Assembly: GCF_001005825.1 (NCBI RefSeq)
Contig: NZ_LBHV01000001.1
Span: 124,001 to 188,000, forward strand
Direction of reading: 5' to 3'
DNA from: Rhizobium sp. LC145
GTDB lineage: Bacteria > Pseudomonadota > Alphaproteobacteria > Rhizobiales > Rhizobiaceae
Length of the DNA: 64,000 nucleotides
The translations under genes were made by a program, and so were the position numbers. The notes under the pieces were generated by a model. It was not told the DNA's origin. It made no database searches and saw only the letters and a program-made list of their open reading frames with translations. Of this stretch, positions 8,870 through 18,325 are shown piece after piece (within the stretch, counting starts at the first letter, position 1; each line of letters opens with the position of its first letter).

Positions 8870-9484
8870 TCAACGGCCCCGAATGAGGCTCAGGAAACGG
8901 GCCTGGTCGGCTGCATTTCCCTTGAACTCACCGGTGAAGGTGGTGGTCAGCGTATCCGAGCCCTGCTTTTCGACGCCGCGCATTTCCATGCACATATGCT
9001 TGGCTTCGAGCATCACGGCGACGCCGCGCGGCTTCAATACGTCCTGAATGACGTTGGCGATCTGCGCCGTCATGTTTTCCTGGGTTTGCAGGCGACGGGC
9101 GAAGATATCCACCACGCGGGCGATCTTCGAAAGACCGAGGACACGCCCGTTCGGCAGATAGGCGACATGCGCCTTGCCGATGATCGGCAGCATGTGGTGT
9201 TCGCAATGGGAGTGGAAGGGGATATCCCGCACCAGAACGATATCGTCGTAGCCGGAAACCTCTTCGAACGTGCGGCCCAGCACCTCTTCCGGCGACTGCT
9301 CGTATCCGCCGAACAGTTCCATATAGGCAGTGGCGACGCGCTTCGGCGTATCCAGCAGCCCCTCGCGCATCGGGTCGTCACCAGCCCAGCGGAGCAATAC
9401 GCGCACCGCTTCTTCCGCCTCCTGCTGGGTCGGGCGGGCCTGGGTCTGGCTCGAGGCCGGGAAGTTCTTCACAATTGCATCCAT
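8870..9484 (-). CDS. folE: GTP cyclohydrolase I
   Basis: Converts GTP to dihydroneopterin triphosphate, the entry to folate synthesis. The 204-residue protein carries the Zn site Cys in [10 protein letters not shown] and the second Cys in [10 protein letters not shown], plus the conserved [17 protein letters not shown] and QENMTAQIA signatures of the Zn-dependent FolE type. It is upstream of hisI, probably in one transcript. Confidence 0.95.
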   Translation of the reverse strand: MDAIVKNFPASSQTQARPTQQEAEEAVRVLLRWAGDDPMREGLLDTPKRVATAYMELFGGYEQSPEEVLGRTFEEVSGYDDIVLVRDIPFHSHCEHHMLPIIGKAHVAYLPNGRVLGLSKIARVVDIFARRLQTQENMTAQIANVIQDVLKPRGVAVMLEAKHMCMEMRGVEKQGSDTLTTTFTGEFKGNAADQARFLSLIRGR

Positions 9485-9780
9485 TTAATGTCTCCTGATG
9501 CGGTTCAAGGCCGCACCCGAATGGCTCGTGACCTGAGGGCGGAATTTCACGCCGGAGGTCCACTCTTTAACGATCCGGCTGCTATCTGATCTCTGGCGGC
9601 CGGTTTTACAAGGCATCCTATCCCGATTTCGTGAGGAAAACGGCCAAAACATCCTTTCTTGATGATCGGGATGCGACATCACATATAATAGAACGAGCTT
9701 GCTAATCCTAGCCCGCGGGCGTTGACGCTTTGTTCGACGCGCGGCGCAGGACCCTAAGGCTTTTCCAACGGGCACGGAAT
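9485..9780. promoter_or_regulatory. Divergent intergenic between folE and Fe-S scaffold gene
   Basis: The 296 bp carry promoters for both directions. A perfect TATAAT occurs at 9684-9689 reading toward the scaffold gene, but no well-spaced -35 is found (a TTGATG at 9659 is 19 bp away), so a promoter there is only a suggestion. No riboswitch or repeat is recognised. Confidence 0.35.
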
Positions 9781-10224
9781 ATGGACGACATATACAACAG
9801 CAAGATCCTCGAATTCGCCGGCAACATCACCCGTTCGGGAACGCTGCCGGATGCGGATGCCGTTTCGGAAAAGCACTCCAAGCTCTGCGGCTCCAAGGTG
9901 CGTATCTACCTGAATATGCGTGACGGCACGGTGACGGACTTCGCCCACGAAGTGCGAGCCTGCGCGCTCGGGCAGGCTTCCTCCTCCATCATGGCCCGTC
10001 AGGTGATCGGCGCCACGGCCGACGAGCTTCGCAAGGCGCGGCAAGACATGCTCGCCATGCTGAAGGAAGACGGCGAAGGCCCCGAAGGACGCTTCGAGGA
10101 CATGCGCTATCTGAGGCCAGTGAAGGACTACAAGGCCCGCCACGCCTCGACGATGCTGACCTTCGATGCGGTGGTCGACGCAATCGACCAGATCGAGGCG
10201 AAAGCCCGCGCCGAAGCCGTGTAA
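9781..10224 (+). CDS. Fe-S cluster assembly scaffold protein (IscU/NifU-N family)
   Basis: A 147-residue NifU N-terminal domain protein. Cys36 (KLCGSK) and Cys61 (RACALGQASSS) match the first two cluster ligands of IscU. The third ligand position, Cys in the HCS motif of IscU, is Ala122 here (ARHASTM). So it either uses another third ligand or is not a classical scaffold. Start ATG 9781 gives the family N-terminus MDDIYNSKIL. The yidD gene follows 4 bp later. Confidence 0.82.
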   Translation: MDDIYNSKILEFAGNITRSGTLPDADAVSEKHSKLCGSKVRIYLNMRDGTVTDFAHEVRACALGQASSSIMARQVIGATADELRKARQDMLAMLKEDGEGPEGRFEDMRYLRPVKDYKARHASTMLTFDAVVDAIDQIEAKARAEAV

Positions 10225-10228
10225 GCCA

Positions 10229-10585
10229 ATGTGCGGCGCCTCCGAGCACAATCATACCGGAACTGCACACTCTCGAAACTGGGCAGGCCCCTTTCGGAAA
10301 ACGCCGGGCCGCCTCTTCGGGACGGGGCTGATCCGGTTCTACCAGCTCACGTTGTCGGGTTTCATCGGCAATTCCTGCCGGCATATCCCGACCTGTTCCG
10401 AATACGGCTACGAAGCGATCGCCCGGCACGGGCTATGGTCGGGCGGATGGCTGACGCTATTCCGCGTCGCGCGATGCGGACCGGGCGGTACGTCCGGCCT
10501 CGATCCGGTTCCGGAAGCTCTCGCCACGCATCAGCGCTGGTGGACGCCGTGGCGCTACTGGCGCGTTTCGAGCAGGAAGGGTTGA
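10229..10585 (+). CDS. yidD: Membrane protein insertion efficiency factor YidD
   Basis: A 118-residue member of the YidD/DUF37 family, which assists YidC in membrane insertion. Signature segments: LIRFYQLTLSGFIG, the cysteine-containing CRHIPTCSEYGYEAI and the RVARCGPGGTSGLDPVP tail. The N-terminus is longer than in E. coli by about 25 residues, as in other rhizobial versions. Start ATG 10229 is chosen because an earlier in-frame ATG overlaps the upstream gene. In many bacteria yidD is next to rnpA-yidC; here it is not. Confidence 0.88.
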   Translation: MCGASEHNHTGTAHSRNWAGPFRKTPGRLFGTGLIRFYQLTLSGFIGNSCRHIPTCSEYGYEAIARHGLWSGGWLTLFRVARCGPGGTSGLDPVPEALATHQRWWTPWRYWRVSSRKG

Positions 10586-10588
10586 AGC

Positions 10589-11008
10589 ATGACCGTTCCG
10601 ATGGAGTACAGGCAGGCCTCGCGTGATTTCGATGCTTTCCTGATCGAGGCCAGGGATGGCGCCATGCTTCAGACGACCAATCAAACCTATACGATGATCG
10701 ACGCCGTGTTCACGACTTTCCGTAGCCGGCTTTCGATCCGCGATGCGCTTGCCTTCGCCGATGTGCTGCCGCCGGTGCTCCGGGCACTCTTCGTTTCCAA
10801 CTGGGATGTCGATCAGCCCTTGCGGCCATTCGAGGACCGGGCGACCCTGACAAGGGAGGTGAAGGCGTTTCGCGGCGATCACAATGTCTCGCCGGACGAT
10901 TCCATCGCCGTCGTCGCGTCGGTCCTTCGACGGCATGTGGGCGAAGTCGCTTTCGATCGGGCTCTGGCAAAACTGCCGGCGGAAGCCGCAACCTTCTGGC
11001 GGACGTGA
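10589..11008 (+). CDS. DUF2267 domain protein
   Basis: A 139-residue protein of the DUF2267 family (IRDALAFADVLPPVLRALFV, then the acidic WDVDQPLRPFEDR region). The family is widespread in rhizobia and actinobacteria and has no defined function. It starts 3 bp after yidD and ends 4 bp before a DUF1697 gene, so the three appear co-transcribed with the Fe-S scaffold gene. Confidence 0.75.
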   Translation: MTVPMEYRQASRDFDAFLIEARDGAMLQTTNQTYTMIDAVFTTFRSRLSIRDALAFADVLPPVLRALFVSNWDVDQPLRPFEDRATLTREVKAFRGDHNVSPDDSIAVVASVLRRHVGEVAFDRALAKLPAEAATFWRT

Positions 11009-11012
11009 AGCG

Positions 11013-11534
11013 ATGATCTACGTGGCGCTGCTCCACAGCATCGTGCTTGGCGGTGGCAAGCGGGTGATCATGGCCGAGCTTCGCGCCATGGCGGAGGGGC
11101 TCGGTTTTCGGAACTGCCGCACATTGGTATCGACCGGCAATCTGGTCTTCGAGGCGGAGGACTCTCCGGCCGGTGATATCGAACGGGTGTTGGAGGAGGC
11201 GTTCGAACAGCGCTTCGGCAAGCATGTCGGCATTATCGTGCGATCCGGCGCCGATTGGTTGAAGCTCGCGGCGAAAAACCCATTCCTGAGCGGGAACGGT
11301 GCGGATGTCTGCCTCCGGGTAATGCGGGCGCCGCTCGACGGGAATGCTGTCGGATTGCTGGAGAAATACCGGGATCGGGAGAAGATCGCGATCATCGATG
11401 GTGATCTCTGGATCGATTTCGGCGGCAAGCCGAGCGAGAGCCGGCTTCTTTCCGTCATGACCACGAAAAGGCTTGGCATCGGGACGGTTCGCAACGCCAA
11501 TACGGTCAATGGCATTGCCGAAATGCTGCGGTAG
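11013..11534 (+). CDS. DUF1697 family protein
   Basis: A 173-residue protein matching DUF1697 through [18 protein letters not shown], the [16 protein letters not shown] segment and the C-terminal [16 protein letters not shown]. Structural work on the family shows a two-domain alpha/beta fold without assigned reaction. Start at ATG 11013 gives the canonical N-terminus; the frame extends upstream but that part overlaps DUF2267. Last gene of the small group before thrS. Confidence 0.78.
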   Translation: MIYVALLHSIVLGGGKRVIMAELRAMAEGLGFRNCRTLVSTGNLVFEAEDSPAGDIERVLEEAFEQRFGKHVGIIVRSGADWLKLAAKNPFLSGNGADVCLRVMRAPLDGNAVGLLEKYRDREKIAIIDGDLWIDFGGKPSESRLLSVMTTKRLGIGTVRNANTVNGIAEMLR

Positions 11535-11659
11535 ATGGCCGTTCGCCTTTACTAGAGCGCGAAAAATCTTTATCAGCCACGCCTGCGCCGCCGGAAGGCG
11601 AAAGCGCATTCGTTCCAACACCACCCGCATTCGTTGGCGGGACTGGACAGGAGAAATAC

Positions 11660-13663
11660 ATGTCCCAATCCGTTTCCCTTACATTTCCCGATGGCTCGGT
11701 CCGCGCGTTCGACGCGGGAACGACCGGCCGTGACGTCGCTGAATCCATTTCCAAGTCGCTTGCCAAGAAGGCGGTCGCCGTTGCGATCGACGGCACGCTG
11801 CGCGATCTTGCCGATCCGATCATCGACGGCCGTATCGAAATCATCACCCGTGCCGATCCGCGCGCGCTGGAACTGATCCGCCACGACGCCGCGCATGTGA
11901 TGGCCGAGGCCGTGCAGGAACTATGGCCCTCGACCCAGGTTACCATCGGCCCGGTGATCGAGAACGGATTCTATTACGATTTCGCCCGCGATACGCCCTT
12001 CACGCCGGAAGATCTGCCGAAGATCGAGGCGAAGATGAAGGAGATCATCGCGCGCAACCAGCCGTTCACCAAGGAAGTCTGGCCGCGCAACAAGGCCCGG
12101 CAGGTCTTCAAGGACAAGGGCGAGACCTACAAGGTCGAGCTGGTCGATGCGATTCCCGAGGACCAGGACGTCAAGATCTACTATCAGGGCGACTGGTTCG
12201 ACCTCTGCCGCGGGCCGCACATGGCCTCCACGGGGCAGGTCGGCACCGCCTTCAAGCTGATGAAGGTGGCCGGTGCCTATTGGCGCGGCGACTCGAACAA
12301 TCCCATGCTGACGCGCATCTACGGCACGGCCTGGGCCACGCAGGAAGAACTCGACCAGTACTTGCACGTGCTGGCGGAGGCGGAAAAGCGCGATCACCGC
12401 AAGCTCGGCCGGGAAATGGATCTCTACCATTTCCAGGAAGAGGGGCCGGGCGTCGTCTTCTGGCACGGCAAGGGCTGGCGGATGTTCCAGACGCTGGTTT
12501 CCTATATGCGCCGCCGGCTTGCCGGCACCTATGAGGAAGTCAACGCGCCGCAGGTGCTGGATACGTCGCTTTGGGAGACCTCCGGTCACTGGGGCTGGTA
12601 CCAGGAGAACATGTTCGCGGTGAAATCGGCCTATGCGCTGACCAATCCGGACGATCCGGACGCGGACGACCGCGTCTTCGCCCTGAAGCCTATGAACTGC
12701 CCGGGCCATGTCCAGATCTTCAAGCATGGTCTCAAGTCTTACCGAGAACTGCCTATCCGTCTTGCGGAATTCGGTCTCGTGCATCGTTATGAGCCCTCGG
12801 GCGCCCTGCATGGCCTCATGCGCGTTCGCGGCTTCACGCAGGACGACGCGCATGTCTTCTGCACGGACGAGCAGATGGCCGCCGAATGCCTCAGGATCAA
12901 CGAGCTGATCCTTTCGGTCTACAAGGATTTCGGCTTCGAGGAGATCACCATCAAGCTCTCCACGCGGCCGGAAAAACGTGTCGGTTCGGACGAACTCTGG
13001 GATCGCGCCGAAAGCGTGATGACGGACGTGCTGAACACCATTCAGCGGCAGTCGAACGATATCAAGACCGGCATTCTGCCGGGCGAGGGCGCATTCTACG
13101 GCCCGAAGTTCGAATATACGCTGAAGGATGCGCTCGGTCGCGAATGGCAGTGCGGCACGACGCAGGTGGATTTCAACCTGCCGGAACGCTTCGGCGCCTT
13201 CTATATCGATCATAACTCGGAGAAGCAGCAGCCGGTGATGATCCACCGCGCTATCTGCGGTTCGATGGAGCGCTTCCTCGGCATCCTGATCGAGAACTAT
13301 GCGGGCCACATGCCGCTCTGGATCGCGCCGGTTCAGGCTGTCGTCGCCACGATCACCTCGGATGCGGACGACTACGGCCGTGAGGTGGCGGAAGCCCTTC
13401 GCGAGGCGGGAATGATCATCGAGACCGATTTCCGCAACGAGAAGATCAACTACAAGATCCGCGAGCACTCGGTCAGCAAGGTGCCGGTCATCATCGTCTG
13501 CGGCAGACAGGAGGCCGAGCAGCGTTCGGTCAACATCCGCCGCCTCGGCTCCCAGGCGCAGACTTCTATGAAGCTGGACGATGCGATCGCATCGCTGGCG
13601 GAGGAGGCGACCCCTCCGGATCTTCGCCGCCGCGCCGAAGCGCGCAAGGCGGCCGCTGCCTGA
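11660..13663 (+). CDS. thrS: Threonyl-tRNA synthetase
   Basis: Charges tRNA-Thr; 667 residues, close to the usual length. Domain order: TGS (1-60), editing domain with [12 protein letters not shown], the class II catalytic core with [13 protein letters not shown] and the motif 2 [19 protein letters not shown], motif 3 [15 protein letters not shown], and the C-terminal anticodon-binding domain. A good site AGGAGAAATAC precedes the start. The 125-bp leader contains a 9-bp direct repeat (GCATTCGTT) but no evident T-box, which is not expected in this group. Confidence 0.97.
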   Translation: MSQSVSLTFPDGSVRAFDAGTTGRDVAESISKSLAKKAVAVAIDGTLRDLADPIIDGRIEIITRADPRALELIRHDAAHVMAEAVQELWPSTQVTIGPVIENGFYYDFARDTPFTPEDLPKIEAKMKEIIARNQPFTKEVWPRNKARQVFKDKGETYKVELVDAIPEDQDVKIYYQGDWFDLCRGPHMASTGQVGTAFKLMKVAGAYWRGDSNNPMLTRIYGTAWATQEELDQYLHVLAEAEKRDHRKLGREMDLYHFQEEGPGVVFWHGKGWRMFQTLVSYMRRRLAGTYEEVNAPQVLDTSLWETSGHWGWYQENMFAVKSAYALTNPDDPDADDRVFALKPMNCPGHVQIFKHGLKSYRELPIRLAEFGLVHRYEPSGALHGLMRVRGFTQDDAHVFCTDEQMAAECLRINELILSVYKDFGFEEITIKLSTRPEKRVGSDELWDRAESVMTDVLNTIQRQSNDIKTGILPGEGAFYGPKFEYTLKDALGREWQCGTTQVDFNLPERFGAFYIDHNSEKQQPVMIHRAICGSMERFLGILIENYAGHMPLWIAPVQAVVATITSDADDYGREVAEALREAGMIIETDFRNEKINYKIREHSVSKVPVIIVCGRQEAEQRSVNIRRLGSQAQTSMKLDDAIASLAEEATPPDLRRRAEARKAAAA

Positions 13664-13720
13664 TCGATAACCGGCGGCATCTGTAACGCAGGTGCCGTCG
13701 CCCAAAATGATGCTGAAATG

Positions 13721-13751
13721 AAAAAAGCGCCTGTTTCGGGCGCTTTTTTTT
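13721..13751 (+). terminator. Rho-independent terminator of thrS
   Basis: Stem AAAAAAGCGCC / GGCGCTTTTTT with a short loop and an 8-base T run, beginning 57 bp after the thrS stop. The A/T symmetry means it could also serve the convergent gene ending at 13773. Confidence 0.88.
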
Positions 13752-13772
13752 CGGCGTCCCAAACCGGGACCG

Positions 13773-14765
13773 TTATTCCTGGGATACCTGCTGACCGTCC
13801 TTGACGCCCGCCAATTGCGGATCGTAGCGCATCAGCACCTCGATATCCTTGTTCTCGCCGGATTTTACCGTGAATTCGCGCTGGTAGATCTTGTCCTTGT
13901 TGCGGGCGACGGCGGTATATTCGCCCTCCGCAAGCACCATTGTGGAGAAGGCGCTGACGCTTTCGCTGACCACGTCGCCCGAGCCCGTAAGGACGGACCA
14001 GGCCGTATCCGCGATCGCCTCGCCGCCGGGCTGCGAGACGAGCTTCAATGTGATTTCCGCCGCCTTATGCTGCAGCACCGCCTGGGTGAGCTTGCCGGCC
14101 TCCACTTGGATATCGGCGCGCACGACGGCGTTGATGTCGCCATATTCGGACACCACGTGATAGGTGCCGGCGTTGAGCCGGACGATCGTATTCGGCTTCA
14201 CGTCGGCCATGACGAGGCCGCGCTCGCCATCTTCCCGCACTTCCGACGAATAGACCGAAAAGCTGAGCTTGTTCGAGGGTATGGGCGCATCGGAACCCGC
14301 CACCGCATTCAGCACGAAGCCGCCCGCATCGAGGACGAGAACCTGCTTTTCCATATCGCCTTCGGCCGGTACGGCGAGCTTCTTCGTGACGCCCGCCCGC
14401 CCGAAGGCGACGTTGACGAAATAATTGCCGGGTAGGAGTTGGAAATCGGCCGAGCCGCCTTCGGAACTCGCAACCAGGGGAAGCTTGCCGTCTTCGCCCG
14501 GAATGGGGCTGAAGACGCGCCAGGAAAGCCCTTCCTGCATGGCCGCGCCATCCGATGTGAGCCTTGCTTCCATCGTCACATCGCGCGAAGTCATGGCGTT
14601 CGGGTTGCCGGGCGTTGCGGAGAAGGCGTTGAGTTTCGGCATTTTCGCAGTGCTGTCGAGTTGCTTGAAACTCTTGAAGGCATCCTGGGCAAGACCGCCG
14701 AACGCCGGACCGAGCACGAGTGCACTCGCGAGAACCCAGCGTACCGCGATGGAAATGCCCGTCAT
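13773..14765 (-). CDS. Exported protein of unknown function, beta-rich
   Basis: A 330-residue protein not recognised with certainty. It has a signal peptide (VRWVLASALVLGPAFGGLAQ) and then repeating beta-strand-rich segments of the form LLPGNYFVNVAFG, LNAGTYHVVSEYGD and LAEGEYTAVARNKD, suggesting several carboxypeptidase-regulatory or PEGA-like sandwich repeats. Start at ATG 14765 puts the signal at the N-terminus; the frame is open for another 28 codons. Likely periplasmic. Single gene between thrS and a nitroreductase. Confidence 0.7.
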   Translation of the reverse strand: MTGISIAVRWVLASALVLGPAFGGLAQDAFKSFKQLDSTAKMPKLNAFSATPGNPNAMTSRDVTMEARLTSDGAAMQEGLSWRVFSPIPGEDGKLPLVASSEGGSADFQLLPGNYFVNVAFGRAGVTKKLAVPAEGDMEKQVLVLDAGGFVLNAVAGSDAPIPSNKLSFSVYSSEVREDGERGLVMADVKPNTIVRLNAGTYHVVSEYGDINAVVRADIQVEAGKLTQAVLQHKAAEITLKLVSQPGGEAIADTAWSVLTGSGDVVSESVSAFSTMVLAEGEYTAVARNKDKIYQREFTVKSGENKDIEVLMRYDPQLAGVKDGQQVSQE

Positions 14766-14857
14766 ATTTCTGTACCGATTGACTCTTGAATACCGAATGC
14801 GCCACTTGAAGACCAATGACAAGGCAATTTCAAGACCTTCCCACCGCATAAGCCTCC

Positions 14858-15460
14858 ATGGACGCTCCTCAGATGCAAAATGACGTAAAACTGATCGATT
14901 ACCTGCGCCAGCGCCATTCCACGCCTGTTGCCCAAATCAAGGACCCCGGCCCCTCGGGCGTTCAGATCGAAGCGATTCTTTCCCTGGCGTCACGCGTGCC
15001 CGATCATGGAAAGCTGGCGCCCTGGCGCTTCATCGTCTATCGGCGCGCTATCCGGGAGGAGTTCGGAGCGGAGTTCCTGCGTCTGGCTCTTGAGAATGAC
15101 CCGGATCTTGGCGAAGCCGCCAGGGAGGCCGAGCGCACCCGCTTCCTGCGTGCGCCTGTCGTCATCGGCGTCGTCAGCAAGGCGGCTCCGCACGTGAAGA
15201 TCCCGGAATGGGAGCAGGTCCTCTCCGCCGGCGCAGTATGCCTCAACATGCTGATGGCGGCCGAGGCGCATGGCTATGTCGCCAACTGGCGCACGGAATG
15301 GATCGCCTACGATGCCCGCGCGCTCGAACTCCTGGGCGTCGCTCCGGACGAGAAGGTGGCGGGCTTCATTCATATCGGCTCCAGCGATTTTCCGGTGCCG
15401 GATCGCCCGCGTCCCGAACTCTCCCAGATCGTCACCTATGCGGGCGAGGGCGGAGCCTGA
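14858..15460 (+). CDS. Nitroreductase family protein
   Basis: A 200-residue flavoenzyme of the YdjA-like minimal nitroreductases. FMN-binding features are the basic RQRHSTP, the [17 protein letters not shown] segment and GFIHIGSS near the C-terminus. An alternative start is ATG 14873. Its stop overlaps the start of a flavin reductase gene by one base (TGATG), pointing to translational coupling and perhaps a shared electron supply, although the natural substrate is unknown. Confidence 0.85.
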   Translation: MDAPQMQNDVKLIDYLRQRHSTPVAQIKDPGPSGVQIEAILSLASRVPDHGKLAPWRFIVYRRAIREEFGAEFLRLALENDPDLGEAAREAERTRFLRAPVVIGVVSKAAPHVKIPEWEQVLSAGAVCLNMLMAAEAHGYVANWRTEWIAYDARALELLGVAPDEKVAGFIHIGSSDFPVPDRPRPELSQIVTYAGEGGA

Positions 15461-16068
15461 TGTTCTACACCACGGATACCAATGCCCACGGCCTCAAGCA
15501 CGATCCGCTGAAGGCGATCGTCGCGCCGCGGCCGATAGGCTGGATCGGCACGAAGGGCAGGGACGGCTCCTTCAACCTCTCTCCCTATTCCTTCTTCAAC
15601 CTCGTCTCCGAGCGACCGCGGCTGGTGATGTTCTCTTCCAGCGGCCGCAAGCACAGCTTGAAGAATGCGGAAGAGACCGGAGTTTTCACCGCGAGCCTCG
15701 CAAGCCGGCATCTGGCGGAGCAGATGAATGCCTCGTCGGCGGCAGTGGAATATGGCGTCAACGAGTTCGATCTGACCAAGCTGACGCCGAAAATGGGGGA
15801 GGTCGTGGATGCCCCCTATGTCGCGGACGCCTATGCGGTGCTCGAATGCAAGGTCACGGAGATCATCCAGCCGAAGACGATCGACGGTGGGCATGCCGAT
15901 TCCCACATGGTGTTTGGCCAGATCCTCGGAATCCACATTCACGACGAGGTCATCCGCGACGGCCGGCTCGACATGGGCCTCATACGGCCGGTCGCGCGCA
16001 TGGGCTATCTCGATTTTTCCGATGGCGGCGCGGAGGTGTTCGAGATGGTCCGTCCTTCGGTTCCCTAA
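15460..16068 (+). CDS. Flavin reductase-like FMN-binding split-barrel protein
   Basis: A 202-residue member of the flavin reductase like domain family: KAIVAPRPIGWIGTKG, SPYSFFNLVSERPRLVMFS and the ETGVFTASLAS segment are the conserved FMN-binding parts. Such proteins reduce flavins with NAD(P)H or bind FMN for other redox steps. Its ATG shares a base with the stop of the nitroreductase. Confidence 0.85.
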   Translation: MFYTTDTNAHGLKHDPLKAIVAPRPIGWIGTKGRDGSFNLSPYSFFNLVSERPRLVMFSSSGRKHSLKNAEETGVFTASLASRHLAEQMNASSAAVEYGVNEFDLTKLTPKMGEVVDAPYVADAYAVLECKVTEIIQPKTIDGGHADSHMVFGQILGIHIHDEVIRDGRLDMGLIRPVARMGYLDFSDGGAEVFEMVRPSVP

Positions 16069-16162
16069 CGGTTAACGGGTATGGTGAACCAATAATAAAC
16101 CATTTGCCGATAGCGTTAACCGCAGCCGGTCGGGTTCGACATGGCTCCGGTATCCGAGGCTG

Positions 16163-17293
16163 ATGGTGATCGTACAGGCATTTTTTCGCTGGACTGCAAC
16201 GGCAAGGGCAAGCGAGAGGGCGAAAGCCGCCGGTGCGCTCGGCCGGGCCTATCTCAGCGCCACGCTCGGTCGCGAAGAACAGCGCGCAGCAGCACTTGCG
16301 ATGACCTATTTGCTCGACGACCCTTCGCCGCACGTGCGCCTTGCGCTTGCCGAGGCGCTGGCGGGCTCGCCGGAGGCACCGCGCGCCATCATTCTCGCTC
16401 TTGCCGAAGATCAGCCGGAAATCTCCTGCACCGTCATCGCCTGCTCTCCGGTGATCACCGAAGCCGATCTCATCGATCTCGCAGGCCGCGGCGACGGGTT
16501 GATCCGAGGGTTCATCGCGGCCCGTCCGCAGCTTTCACGGGGTGCGGCGGCTGCCATCGTGGAGATCGGCGAAGAGAATGATGTGACAATCCTCCTGGAG
16601 AACGAAAGCGCGGCGATCGGCCGCCAGTCGCTGAGGCGGATTGCCGAACGCTTCGGCCATAGCGCCGATATCCGGAGCCTGCTGCTGGACAGGGAATACC
16701 TGCCGGCCGATGCCCGGCACCTGCTGGTCCACCACGTCACCACCGCCTTGACGGGCTCGGACCTAGTGCGCGCCACAATGGCCGCCGCGAGGATCGAGCA
16801 TGTGAGCCGCGAAGCGGGTAACGCGGCGGCGGTGGTGATTGCCGGGGGCGTTCCGCATGAGGAAATTCCCGACTTCGTGGAGCATCTGCGGGGCGCCGGC
16901 CTCCTGACCCCGGCCTTCCTGATCCATGCGCTCTGCGCCGGAAAGGTCGATTTCTTCGCCGGGGCCGTGGCTAATCTTTCAGGCCTCGAAGACCGGCGGG
17001 TGCGCGCCATCCTCGCGACCGGCCGGATGCACGCGGTGAGGGCGCTTCTCGAATCGGCGGGATTGGACCGGGATATCGCCCTCGTTTTCGTGGAGGCGAT
17101 CCTTCTGCGGCGGCGGGGAGAAGTCGCGGAAACGCCGGGAAGCATTTCGGCGCTGCTGTTGGAGAGATTTCAACGGCCGGGAATGCCGGCATCCCCCGTT
17201 TCGGAGCTTCTCGACATGGTGGAGAAGCTGCAGAGGGCCGAGATGCGATCGACCGCCCGTTCCTATGCGGACGATGCTTGCCTGGCCGCTTGA
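16163..17293 (+). CDS. DUF2336 (HEAT-like) domain protein
   Basis: A 376-residue, Ala-rich all-helical protein of the DUF2336 family, which is nearly confined to alphaproteobacteria. The repeats (e.g. SPHVRLALAEALAGSPEAP and GLIRGFIAARPQLSRG) look like HEAT repeats. No catalytic motif is visible. Function is unknown. It stands alone, with several TTAAC half-sites in the 94-bp upstream region but none at CtrA spacing. Confidence 0.78.
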   Translation: MVIVQAFFRWTATARASERAKAAGALGRAYLSATLGREEQRAAALAMTYLLDDPSPHVRLALAEALAGSPEAPRAIILALAEDQPEISCTVIACSPVITEADLIDLAGRGDGLIRGFIAARPQLSRGAAAAIVEIGEENDVTILLENESAAIGRQSLRRIAERFGHSADIRSLLLDREYLPADARHLLVHHVTTALTGSDLVRATMAAARIEHVSREAGNAAAVVIAGGVPHEEIPDFVEHLRGAGLLTPAFLIHALCAGKVDFFAGAVANLSGLEDRRVRAILATGRMHAVRALLESAGLDRDIALVFVEAILLRRRGEVAETPGSISALLLERFQRPGMPASPVSELLDMVEKLQRAEMRSTARSYADDACLAA

Positions 17294-17340
17294 GAATTCA
17301 CAGCCAAGTTAATGTTTTAACGCGTTTTTAGGTGGCTCTT

Positions 17341-17745
17341 CTATCGCTCGAACTTGCGGGCTACCCAGGAATAGCTGCCCTCGATCAGCCGCACAGGCTT
17401 GTGCATCAGCGTGCGCACGCCTTCCGTGGTGGGAAGAACATTGCGAACGCGCTGGATGGCGCGAACAGCAAGGCTGTTTTCGCCTTGCGGGGTTACCTTG
17501 ACCGGCTCTTCCGGCGTTTTCGCCGGGCCGGGAAGCGCCGTGGCGATTTCGGTATCCTCGGGTTTCTGGCAAACCGCGATGATGACCGGATAGGGGGCGT
17601 TGGCGTAGGTGACGAGATGTTTTTCCGCGACCGAGTCGCAAAGCTCGATCGTCGGCCATTTCTGCTCGGCGGTCGCGATGTAATGGCAGTCGACCCCGGT
17701 GTCGTCGCAGCCCAGAATGGTCATCACGATGATGGCGGCGTTCAT
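17341..17745 (-). CDS. Small conserved hypothetical protein
   Basis: A 134-residue protein I do not recognise. It begins MNAAIIVMTILGCDDTG, has four cysteines in the first half (GCDD, VDCHY, LCDSV, AVCQK) and a basic C-terminus ending SYSWVARKFER. The pattern of short first strand and spaced Cys is seen in other rhizobial hypotheticals. The frame is open for 7 more codons upstream. A small cytoplasmic protein is likely. Confidence 0.6.
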   Translation of the reverse strand: MNAAIIVMTILGCDDTGVDCHYIATAEQKWPTIELCDSVAEKHLVTYANAPYPVIIAVCQKPEDTEIATALPGPAKTPEEPVKVTPQGENSLAVRAIQRVRNVLPTTEGVRTLMHKPVRLIEGSYSWVARKFER

Positions 17746-17866
17746 GTTCGTCCTCGATTCTCTCACGCTCTTTGTGGAGACGAATCGTGACCCGAGAAAG
17801 GCGCCTTTCCGGATGGCTGCTCTTCATGTAACGCTGGGCTCAATCCGTTACAGCCAAGGGCATGCA

Positions 17867-18325
17867 ATGACCGTCACGATCGACATCGAACCGCCTCGCC
17901 AACCCGAAATATTGCGGTTGCTGGAACTCTCGGACGCCTATGCCGCCTCGCTCTATCCGGCGGAGAGCAATCATCTGGTGGATGTGTCGACGCTGGAGAA
18001 AGACACGGTTTCGTTCCTGGTCGCGCGGAAGGACGGCTCGATCGTCGGGTGCTGCGCGCTGGTGGAGGCGGCGGACGGCACGGCGGAGATCAAGCGGATG
18101 TTCGTGGACCCGGAAGCGCGCGGGCTGAAGATCGGCAAGCTGCTGATGGATGCGCTCATCGAGCGCGGCAGGGAGCTTTCGCTTTCGGCGATCCGGCTGG
18201 AGACGGGCATCCACCAGCCGGAGGCGATCGGCCTCTATCGCCGCTACGGCTTCGTGGAAATCGAGCCCTTCGGAGCTTATAAGCCCGATCCGCTCAGCCT
18301 CTTCATGGAGAGGAGACTTTCCTGA
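17867..18325 (+). CDS. GNAT family N-acetyltransferase
   Basis: A 152-residue acetyltransferase. The acetyl-CoA loop is VDPEARGLKIGKLLM, preceded by the AEIKRMFV strand and followed by YRRYGFVEIEPFG near the end. Substrate unknown. Start ATG 17867 is preferred because upstream frame overlaps the divergent gene. Its last 23 bp overlap the 3' end of the converging AI-2E-family transporter gene. Confidence 0.85.
   Translation: MTVTIDIEPPRQPEILRLLELSDAYAASLYPAESNHLVDVSTLEKDTVSFLVARKDGSIVGCCALVEAADGTAEIKRMFVDPEARGLKIGKLLMDALIERGRELSLSAIRLETGIHQPEAIGLYRRYGFVEIEPFGAYKPDPLSLFMERRLS

Noticed and set aside
16069..16162. TTAAC half-sites upstream of the DUF2336 gene as a CtrA site
   Set aside because: No pair has the TTAA-N7-TTAA spacing.
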